A DNA stretch of 41,137 nt from Mucilaginibacter sp. (GTDB lineage Bacteria; Bacteroidota; Bacteroidia; Sphingobacteriales; Sphingobacteriaceae), in contig JAQBOV010000097.1 of assembly GCA_028287895.1 (NCBI GenBank), positions 1 to 41,137 on the forward strand, given 5' to 3'. Each line of letters starts with the position of its first letter. Position 1 is the stretch's first letter. A program made the translations under genes and the position numbers. A model generated the notes under the pieces. The model did not search any database, was not told the origin of the DNA, and saw only the letters and a list, made by a program, of their open reading frames with translations. This document shows positions 34,967-41,137 of this stretch, piece after piece.

Positions 34967-35770
34967 TCAGGCTGTATGCAATGCATTGCCCGCAAAATAG
35001 ATGATAATGATCACAATACCTGCTACAATACGGTACCAACCGAATAATTTAAACCCGCGTCTTTCTAAAAAGGTAATAAAAGATCTGATAGCCAGCATAG
35101 CCACAATAAATGCGATAATGCTGCCTATGATCAGGAACTTAATATCCTGGTGTACCTCCGGAGTATTGAAAAAGCCATTCTTTTTAAAATCCCAAAGATC
35201 TTTTACCGTAGCACCGAACATGGTAGGCACTGCCAGAAAGAAGGAGAATTCGGCAGCAGCGGTGCGGCTAAGTTTTTGCGACATGCCACCTACAATTGAA
35301 GCAGCAGAACGGGAGACACCGGGGATCATGGCAAGACATTGAAAGAAACCTATTTTAAGTGCAGTACTGTGCTTGATCTTCTTTTCGTCTTTAATAAGCG
35401 GGTGGTTAAACCACCTGTCGACGAACAATAAAATGATGCCGCCTGCCAGAAATGCAACCGCTACTACCAAAGGACTTTCTAACAGGACATCAATATGTTT
35501 TTTCAGTAAAAGGCCTGCAATTACTGCGGGTATAACAGCGATAACCAGCTTTACATAAAAATCAACGGATTGAACAAAGCGTTTAAAATACAGTACCACC
35601 ACGGCAACAATGGCGCCAAGCTGGATAACGACCTCGAAAAGTTTGACAAATTCATTTTTGCTTATGCCCATTAGGGAACTTGCAATAACCATGTGCCCGG
35701 TTGAAGATACCGGTAAAAATTCTGTCAGTCCTTCAATAATTGCAAGGATGATAACGTGTATGATGTTCAT
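34967..35770 (-). CDS. uppP: undecaprenyl-diphosphatase UppP/BacA
   Basis: A 267-residue membrane enzyme that dephosphorylates undecaprenyl diphosphate to recycle the lipid carrier of wall and polysaccharide synthesis. The two catalytic motifs are [14 protein letters not shown] (13-26) and PGVSRSAA (150-157). About seven or eight membrane helices are visible. The 165-base gap before it contains ttgagttgattgggtattgag-type words and a gccggcggg palindrome-like stretch. Confidence 0.96.
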   Translation of the reverse strand: MNIIHVIILAIIEGLTEFLPVSSTGHMVIASSLMGISKNEFVKLFEVVIQLGAIVAVVVLYFKRFVQSVDFYVKLVIAVIPAVIAGLLLKKHIDVLLESPLVVAVAFLAGGIILLFVDRWFNHPLIKDEKKIKHSTALKIGFFQCLAMIPGVSRSAASIVGGMSQKLSRTAAAEFSFFLAVPTMFGATVKDLWDFKKNGFFNTPEVHQDIKFLIIGSIIAFIVAMLAIRSFITFLERRGFKLFGWYRIVAGIVIIIIYFAGNALHTA

Positions 35771-35850
35771 TGGTGTTGAGTTGATTGGGTATTGAGTTGG
35801 ACTAAGTTGATTGAGCCTGCCTGCCTTCCCGGCCGGCGGGTTAAGTTGAT
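35771..35850. repeat. TTGAGTTGATTGGGT-type words upstream of uppP
   Basis: gttgagttgattgggt, attgagttggactaag and ttgattgagcctgcctgcc follow each other, then ggccggcgggttaagttgattt. They belong to the same word family as 23865-23977. They fall in the uppP leader. Confidence 0.55.
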
Positions 35851-35935
35851 TTGGTATAGACAGGCATTGTTTTGCTGCGATGTGACCGGCACAATCAACC
35901 GCTCACCGGCACAACCTGATCAGCTTATCACCAGA

Positions 35936-36217
35936 TCAATCAGACGAAGGTTTTTTTAATATGGCCAGGAATCCTATGGCAAAACCGGCTAAAACAACCA
36001 GTGGTGCCAGCACAATTTTAGTATTGCTATAGATATCAGTAGTGCCCGACATCAATATAAAGCCTAAAGTAACCACTACGATAGCGATTATAAATAAACG
36101 ATAATTGCTTTTATCAAAGATGAATTTTATCGGCGTTGAATTGCCTTCCCTTACCTGTGGCCTTGGTGAAGCACTTGTTTTAACGGGTGTGCCGGCCTTT
36201 GTTTGACTTTGTGCCAT
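35936..36217 (-). CDS. DUF3098 domain-containing protein
   Basis: A 93-residue protein: a hydrophilic N-terminus (to about residue 38), then two helices (LFIIAIVVVTLGFILMSG and KIVLAPLVVLAGFAIGFLAI). The family is of unknown function and is found between ftsX and uppP in Bacteroidota. A role with the FtsX permease or undecaprenyl recycling is inferred only from position. Confidence 0.85.
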   Translation of the reverse strand: MAQSQTKAGTPVKTSASPRPQVREGNSTPIKFIFDKSNYRLFIIAIVVVTLGFILMSGTTDIYSNTKIVLAPLVVLAGFAIGFLAILKKPSSD

Positions 36218-36270
36218 GTATGTTTTAAATTATTGAATTATCGAATGACTGAATTGTTTTTTTTTTCAGA

Positions 36271-37149
36271 TTATCTGTAAAGGTTATAAATTTTTAAACG
36301 AAGATATTTATTTACTGACAGGAATGTGCTGAAACCCGAAATGAAAATTCCCAGTCCTATAACGATCAAAAACACAATACCGAACTGGGTATAATTTTGC
36401 AGTATCACCAGGTCGGGTATTTGTTTCTCAGCTAAAAACAAAGTGCCCATCAAAATAATGACGGCTATTAAAGCGCCCAAAATGCCGTGCCAGATGCCGT
36501 ACAATATAAATGGTTTGCGGATAAAACCTTTGGTTGCGCCCACCAGTTGCATTGACTTTATTAAAAAGCGCTGCGAATAGATGGCAAGTCGGATGGTGTT
36601 ATTGATCAGTGCAACAGAAAGCAGTACAAATATGGCCGCAAATACTAAGATGATCAAGCTGATGGAAGTTAAGTTTTGGTTCATCTGATCGACAAGCGAT
36701 TGCTGATATTTTACTTCTTTCACCAGCGGATTTTTTAATAATTCAGCCTTAAACTTCTCAATATCCTTATTGTTGGCATAATCGGCCTTTAAATACACAT
36801 CCAGCGATTGTGATAAGGGATTATAACCTAAAAACTTCACAAAGTCTTCGCCCAGGTCTTTTTGCAGGTTCCGGGCAGCAAGTTCTTTACTTACATACTG
36901 GGTTTGTTTTACAATGGGGTTGGCATCCAATTGTTTTTGCAATTGCAGTACGTCGGTTTCATGAGCGCCTTCGTCCACAAAAATATTGAGCACGATATTT
37001 TCCTTCACATACCGGGAAAGGTTGTTGGCATCAACCAGTAAAAGGCCGAGCAGGCCGATCATGAGCAATACCATGGCAATACCGAATACAGTGGAAATAT
37101 ATATAGTCTTTGTTTTTTTTGCTGATTCGCTTGCTTCAAATTCTTCCAT
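36271..37149 (-). CDS. ftsX: cell-division permease FtsX
   Basis: A 292-residue FtsX-like permease with a cytoplasmic N-terminus, helix 1 (~17-40), a large periplasmic loop (~45-165: VNIFVDEGAHETDVLQLQ) and three C-terminal helices. FtsE, its usual ATPase partner, is not in this window. In this phylum FtsEX controls wall hydrolases at division. It starts the run ftsX-DUF3098-uppP-truB-ribF. Confidence 0.92.
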   Translation of the reverse strand: MEEFEASESAKKTKTIYISTVFGIAMVLLMIGLLGLLLVDANNLSRYVKENIVLNIFVDEGAHETDVLQLQKQLDANPIVKQTQYVSKELAARNLQKDLGEDFVKFLGYNPLSQSLDVYLKADYANNKDIEKFKAELLKNPLVKEVKYQQSLVDQMNQNLTSISLIILVFAAIFVLLSVALINNTIRLAIYSQRFLIKSMQLVGATKGFIRKPFILYGIWHGILGALIAVIILMGTLFLAEKQIPDLVILQNYTQFGIVFLIVIGLGIFISGFSTFLSVNKYLRLKIYNLYR

Positions 37150-37425
37150 AAGCTTTTGTTTGAGGTGATACCGTTTTCACACCCGAAGCTGCGAAAATAA
37201 CAAACCTGTCAATAAAGGTAAAATTTTATCTGTTATTATTATTCAGCGGGCACTTAACTATATACATTTTTAACAAAGATTAACGATTAATACAAAACAT
37301 GATTATAGAATTTTTAGTATTCACCGGATCAGCAGCGGGATAAATTAAACGAGGGAAATCTTTAAATCCCATAATTGTGTCAACAAAAGGCGCTGGTGCC
37401 TTGTTAACCTATAAAACCATCTGCT

Positions 37426-37626
37426 ATGACAAAGCCAGCTAATTCAACTGATAAGCCATCGCCTGCCGATACGCCTACCCATCGGCCTGAGGATAAAGGT
37501 GGCAAAAGTAAAGTACGGCGTGCCGATAAAGAATACCATGGCGATAAACCCCATGGCGGTGATATTGCTAAAAAGCATGAAAAAGAGGAGCAGCCCGTAC
37601 ATCCGGGTGACAGGAGGAAGTCCTGA
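37426..37626 (+). CDS. small disordered hydrophilic protein
   Basis: A 66-residue ORF between convergent or divergent minus-strand genes. It begins MTKPANSTDKPSPADTPTH and ends with KKHEKEEQPVHPGDRRKS. It is Lys/Asp/Pro/His-rich, has no hydrophobic stretch and is probably disordered. I do not recognise the family. The use of AUG and the steady amino-acid bias make it a plausible real gene. Confidence 0.5.
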   Translation: MTKPANSTDKPSPADTPTHRPEDKGGKSKVRRADKEYHGDKPHGGDIAKKHEKEEQPVHPGDRRKS

Positions 37627-37685
37627 GCGCGAAGCCGGAACAGGGTTAATTCTGTAACCGAGGACCACCGCCTGGCGGCGGAGAC

Positions 37686-39488
37686 TTACGACTTAACAAT
37701 TCCTGCTGAATTAAACTGCAGATCATATAACTTCCGGTAGTGCCCGTGCTCAATTTTAAGCAGTTCCTGGTGGGTGCCCGTTTCTTTGATCTGGCCGTGA
37801 TCGAGTACGATTATTTTATCCGCATTTTGTATCGTCGACAGCCGATGCGCAATTACAATTGCCGTGCGGCCCAGCATGAGTTTGTTAATCGCACGCTGGA
37901 TTAACAGCTCTGTTTCGGTGTCCACCGATGAGGTTGCCTCATCGAGCACCAGGATAGCAGGGTCGTATACCAGTGCGCGGATAAAGGAGATCAATTGAGC
38001 TTGCCCGGATGATAAAGTGGCGCCCCTTTCCATTACATTATAATCATACCCGCCGGGCAGGCGTTCAATAAACTCATGTGCGCCTACATCCTTTGCTGCG
38101 GCAATAATCTGTTCACGGGTGATGAGCCCATTATTCAGGCTGATGTTATTGGCAATGGTATCGGTAAATAAGAAAACATCCTGTATCACAGTGGCAATCT
38201 GTGAACGCAAATAATCAACATCATATTCCCTGACGTCTATGCCATCTACTTTAACCGTTCCCTTGCCGATCTCATAAAAACGGTTCAATATGTTAATGGT
38301 GGATGACTTACCCGCCCCGGTAGCACCTACCAATGCCAGTGTTTGGCCGGGTTTTACGTGGAAGCTGATATCTCTGAGTACCCAGTTTTCATCGTTATAA
38401 GCAAACCATACGTTGTCAAATGCGATCTCCCCGCGCAAATGTGCAGGTTTTAATTTGCCGGTATTTACGGCTACTTCGTCCGTGTCCAATACTTTAAATA
38501 TACGATCGGCGCCTACCATGCCCATTTGCAGGGTGTTGAATTTATCAGCCAGTTGACGTATCGGTCTGAATAAAAGGTTCAGCAGCATAATGAATTCAAG
38601 TATCATGCCTGCTGTTACCGGATGGTCCCGGGTACCAAGGTGTACCAGTTGTCCGTCGGTCAATATCCGTTTACATCCGTACCAAACCAGCAAGGCCATG
38701 CAAACGGCAAACAATATTTCTACAACCGGGAAGAAAATGGAATAATACCAGTTCGACCGGATATTGGCATCGCGATATTTAAGGTTGACGTCTTTAAACT
38801 TTCGCATTTCCTGTTCCTGGCGCGAGAAGTACTGGATGATGCTGATGCCCGAAATATGTTCAGCCAGAAAGGTGTTCAGTTGTGCCACCTGTGTGCGTAC
38901 TTCCTGAAAAGATGATTTTATGGCCTCCTTAAACACGTACGTTGACAAAAAGAGAAAGGGCATGGGTATTAAAGTAATCAGCGCCAGTTTCCAATCCTCG
39001 ATTAACATCGCAACAACAATGGCAACTACCAGCAGCAGGTCGCCGACTATAGATATTAAGCCTTCGGAAAAAATATCGGCAATAGTTTCAAGGTCCGATA
39101 CGGTCCGGGTGATGAGCATGCCAATAGGGGTACGGTCGAAATACTTCAACCTCAGGCTCATGATGTGGTTAAAAATATCAATACGAAGATCGCGTATTAC
39201 GGACTGCCCAAGCGAGTTGGTTAAATAAGTTTGATAATACTGTGCGATGGTTTGTACGCCAAGCTGCGCGGTCATCAGCCCGGCCATCAGAACCAGCCCG
39301 TTATAATGATTGCCCAGGATGTATTTATCTAAGGTAACCTGCATCAGTATGGGCTGTACCAGCGCGCTGCCTGCCAAAAAAATGGTCAGGAATGCAGCTA
39401 TAATGAATGTTGCCCTGTAAGGCTTTACATAGTGCATCACCCGCTTTAGCAGGTTCCAATCGAGCGCCTTACCGGTTACTTGAGACAT
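37686..39488 (-). CDS. ABC transporter, fused permease and ATPase (MsbA-like)
   Basis: A 600-residue ABC exporter half-transporter that probably works as a dimer. Six helices occupy ~20-330. The ATPase has Walker A GATGAGKSS (388-396), Q-loop Q436, signature LSSGQAQ (492-498), Walker B ILVLDEATS (512-520) and H-loop H548. The signature is LSSGQAQ instead of LSGGQ, as in MdlB-type subunits. It lies 21 bases after truA. The substrate (lipid, drug or peptide) is not evident. Confidence 0.93.
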   Translation of the reverse strand: MSQVTGKALDWNLLKRVMHYVKPYRATFIIAAFLTIFLAGSALVQPILMQVTLDKYILGNHYNGLVLMAGLMTAQLGVQTIAQYYQTYLTNSLGQSVIRDLRIDIFNHIMSLRLKYFDRTPIGMLITRTVSDLETIADIFSEGLISIVGDLLLVVAIVVAMLIEDWKLALITLIPMPFLFLSTYVFKEAIKSSFQEVRTQVAQLNTFLAEHISGISIIQYFSRQEQEMRKFKDVNLKYRDANIRSNWYYSIFFPVVEILFAVCMALLVWYGCKRILTDGQLVHLGTRDHPVTAGMILEFIMLLNLLFRPIRQLADKFNTLQMGMVGADRIFKVLDTDEVAVNTGKLKPAHLRGEIAFDNVWFAYNDENWVLRDISFHVKPGQTLALVGATGAGKSSTINILNRFYEIGKGTVKVDGIDVREYDVDYLRSQIATVIQDVFLFTDTIANNISLNNGLITREQIIAAAKDVGAHEFIERLPGGYDYNVMERGATLSSGQAQLISFIRALVYDPAILVLDEATSSVDTETELLIQRAINKLMLGRTAIVIAHRLSTIQNADKIIVLDHGQIKETGTHQELLKIEHGHYRKLYDLQFNSAGIVKS

Positions 39489-39509
39489 GTTCTTCTATTT
39501 GGGTCGACA

Positions 39510-40316
39510 TTACAAATATTGGTATTTTACTTGTGTTAAATATAATCCGCATGCCGGTACTGATACACCGGCATTGCTTCTGTTTTTACTTTCAATGATC
39601 GCCCTGACCTGGTCGGGTGCAATTTCTTTCCGGCCTACCAGCATTAAAGTACCCACTATGGCACGTACCATGTTCCGCAAAAAACGATCCGCCGAAATGT
39701 GGAACACCAGACAATGCTCACTGTAAACCCATTCGGCCCTGGTTATTTTACAATTATTGGTAAAGGTTTGTGTGTTCGATTTACAAAAACAACTAAAATC
39801 GGTGTGTTCCATGATGATTTTTGCTGCTACATTCATCAGGGCAATGTCCGGTTTATCGCGCAATTGCCACGATTGGTCGATCTTGAAAGGATCTTTGTCA
39901 AAATGCACATGATATTCATACGAGCGCAAAACGGCATCAAAACGGGCATGCGCATCCGCGGCAACCGGGATGATGCGTTTTACAGCAATGTCGTCAGGCA
40001 AAATGGCATTCAAACTCCTTAAGTATTTATTAGCCTCTGCAGTCCATGGATCATGGTCCATAGCTTGTGCGCCTTTGTCCGGGGACCGCCCGCCGCCGCC
40101 CGTTGAGGGAAGGTCAAAATGTGCGAAGAATTCACGGGCATGAACACCCGTATCCGTCCGTCCGCAGCCTGTGGTTTCAACACGCTGGCGAAAGATGGTC
40201 GCTAAGGCTTTATTCAATGCCTCCTGTACACTCCTGGCATTATCCTGTACCTGCCAGCCGTGATAGCTGGTGCCGTCATAAGCCAGTTCAATAAAATACC
40301 GTTGTTTTTCGGACAC
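39510..40316 (-). CDS. truA: tRNA pseudouridine(38-40) synthase TruA
   Basis: A 268-residue pseudouridine synthase acting on U38-U40 of tRNA anticodon stems. Catalytic Asp55 is in CGRTDTGVHA; SADRFLRNMVRAIVGTL is the C-terminal motif. Residues ~71-95 (STGGGGRSPDK..., then AMDHDPWTAEA) are absent from the TruA pattern I know. They lie just after the AHFDLP strand, and 40043-40061 within them is a tccatggatc-type repeat. The frame is kept, so the enzyme may still work with a flexible loop. Confidence 0.93.
   Translation of the reverse strand: MSEKQRYFIELAYDGTSYHGWQVQDNARSVQEALNKALATIFRQRVETTGCGRTDTGVHAREFFAHFDLPSTGGGGRSPDKGAQAMDHDPWTAEANKYLRSLNAILPDDIAVKRIIPVAADAHARFDAVLRSYEYHVHFDKDPFKIDQSWQLRDKPDIALMNVAAKIIMEHTDFSCFCKSNTQTFTNNCKITRAEWVYSEHCLVFHISADRFLRNMVRAIVGTLMLVGRKEIAPDQVRAIIESKNRSNAGVSVPACGLYLTQVKYQYL
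40034..40106 (-). repeat. in-frame repeat-derived insert within truA
   Basis: This stretch encodes about 24 extra residues between two conserved TruA strands. It combines a gcgg/cggc-rich piece (cccgccgccgcccg at 40088-40101) with a tccatggatcatggtccat word at 40043-40061. The same atgg/ccat words occur in the gap after ribF. Confidence 0.6.
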
Positions 40317-40415
40317 AGGGCAAAGTTATACTTTGATTTAGGATTTTAGAATTACGATTTACGATTTGAAAGTCATGTTTTTAGACGGAAGTCCAGAATT
40401 TGGGTTAAACAATTT

Positions 40416-40423
40416 TATCTTTG
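40416..40423 (+). promoter_or_regulatory. candidate -7 box of the DUF4293 gene
   Basis: TATCTTTG is an exact TAnnTTTG match, 121 bases before the start at 40545. TTTG at 40399-40402 lies too close for a normal -33 element, so only the -7 part is supported. Confidence 0.35.
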
Positions 40424-40544
40424 CCGAATAAAAGTTGCAGGGGTGGAAATTGGAGAAGTTTTAATGGCATGAATTGATGATACCATTAACAATTTCAAGC
40501 TTTATAACAACCGGAGAACAATACAACAATAATCAAATATAGAT

Positions 40545-41012
40545 ATGTTACAACGTATACAAAGCATCTGGTTGCTGCTAGCCAGCCTGGTCATATTCAG
40601 CCTTTTTTTGTTCCCTTTGGTGCACAATGTTTATGTTGCCGGCGTGCCTTCCACTATCAAAGTTACCGGCATTTACCAGGATCTGAACGGTGCCCAGACG
40701 CATACCCAAAGTTTTATTGCATTAATAGCCGCAACGGCCGTTATAGGTATATTGCCACTCATGCTGATATTTTTGTACCGGAACCGTAAACAGCAAGTGG
40801 CGCTGTGTTACGGATATATTGTAGTGATTATTGGATATAGCTTTTGGGTATCGCAAACTGTCAAATCGTTTACAGAGGGGGCAAATCTTACCACCGATAA
40901 TTTTGGCATTGGCGCGTTGTTAAGTTCTGTGAGTATTGTTTTGGTTATCATGGCTGCTAAAGCGATCCAGCGGGATGAGAAACTGATAAAGTCGGCAGAC
41001 AGGTTAAGGTAA
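40545..41012 (+). CDS. DUF4293 domain-containing membrane protein
   Basis: A 155-residue protein with four hydrophobic helices (~7-28, ~57-77, ~85-105, ~120-140). The start MLQRIQSIWLLLASL is the family signature. Function is unknown; the family is restricted to Bacteroidota as far as I know. A CCTCAC-type palindromic repeat follows the stop. Confidence 0.88.
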   Translation: MLQRIQSIWLLLASLVIFSLFLFPLVHNVYVAGVPSTIKVTGIYQDLNGAQTHTQSFIALIAATAVIGILPLMLIFLYRNRKQQVALCYGYIVVIIGYSFWVSQTVKSFTEGANLTTDNFGIGALLSSVSIVLVIMAAKAIQRDEKLIKSADRLR

Positions 41013-41024
41013 GGCCCGCAGGAG

Positions 41025-41060
41025 CCTCACTTAAATCCTTTGCAAAGGAGAGGATTTTAA
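41025..41060. repeat. palindromic CCTCAC...GGAGAGG repeat
   Basis: cctcacttaaatcc, then the perfect palindrome cctttgcaaagg at 41037-41048, then agaggatttt. aaatcc and ggattt also pair. It resembles the repeat after ftsY (8386-8470) in layout and opening words. Confidence 0.65.
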
Positions 41061-41073
41061 AAAAAAATGTTAC

Positions 41074-41137
41074 ATGAAGAACTGGTTAAAGGTATTATTA
41101 TTCTGTTTTGCATCACTGGTATTTATCGGTTGCGACA
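41074..41137 (+). CDS. start of a putative lipoprotein (cut by window edge)
   Basis: From ATG 41074 the frame reads MKNWLKVLLFCFASLVFIGCD and runs off the end. A Lys-bearing start, a hydrophobic core and a Cys after FIG fit a lipoprotein signal with a slightly loose lipobox. An alternative ATG at 41067 lies in another frame. Nothing is known of the mature protein. Confidence 0.6.
   Translation, partial: MKNWLKVLLFCFASLVFIGCD

Noticed and set aside
1..41137. tRNA genes, CRISPR arrays, integrases or transposases
   Set aside because: None was recognised on either strand; all larger ORFs have other clear assignments.

Overview
This window is ordinary chromosome from a member of the Bacteroidota, most likely family Sphingobacteriaceae (Mucilaginibacter- or Pedobacter-like). 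That placement is inferred from gene content and order, not from a search. The pointers are: the run rpmB-rpmG-DUF4295 protein-ftsY; the run parA-parB-DUF5683-dapB-lepB with DUF5684-type signal peptidases; the run ftsX-DUF3098-uppP-truB-ribF; a BshC bacillithiol enzyme; A-rich leaders without Shine-Dalgarno sequences; and TAnnTTTG-like promoter boxes. No rRNA, tRNA, CRISPR array, prophage, transposase or plasmid gene was seen.

Layout. 1-2049: an MFS exporter and two tiny, weakly supported ORFs. 2050-6230 (minus): lpxB and surE as a pair, a CsbD-like stress protein behind a strong terminator, and acetyl-CoA synthetase. 6436-12102 (plus): ribosomal proteins L28 and L33, a 54-residue DUF4295 protein, ftsY, rimO, bshC and a RBBP9-type hydrolase. 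12158-12490 (minus): remnant of a P1-family aminopeptidase. 12560-16551 (plus): an Ldh_2-type malate/lactate dehydrogenase, an AT-rich stretch with a secreted esterase that looks acquired, and an SDR oxidoreductase. 16651-23052 (minus): parA-parB-DUF5683-dapB and two tandem signal peptidases I. 23335-31876 (mixed strands): FMN reductase, VIT1/CCC1-type transporter, a broken outer-membrane barrel gene, a TonB-dependent receptor, a GH20 hexosaminidase, a BtuF-like protein and a LysE-type exporter. 31942-40316 (minus): DUF2157 protein, ribF, truB, uppP, DUF3098 protein, ftsX, an ABC exporter and truA, with one small hydrophilic plus-strand ORF between. 40545-end (plus): DUF4293 protein and the start of a lipoprotein.

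Most genes are housekeeping: translation and RNA modification (rpmB, rpmG, rimO, truA, truB), protein targeting and secretion (ftsY, two lepB), envelope synthesis (lpxB, uppP, dapB, ftsX), chromosome segregation (parAB) and cofactors or thiols (ribF, bshC).

The most unusual layer is the DNA between the genes. Many gaps hold short, word-like, AT-rich or palindromic repeats in several families. In two places such a sequence appears inside a conserved gene: a near-exact copy in bshC, and an in-frame, Gly/Pro/Asp-rich extra segment in truA. Two further genes (P1 peptidase and outer-membrane barrel protein) look like internal-deletion relics. I see no evidence for a complete novel defence or mobile system; the repeats that enter coding sequence are the best lead.
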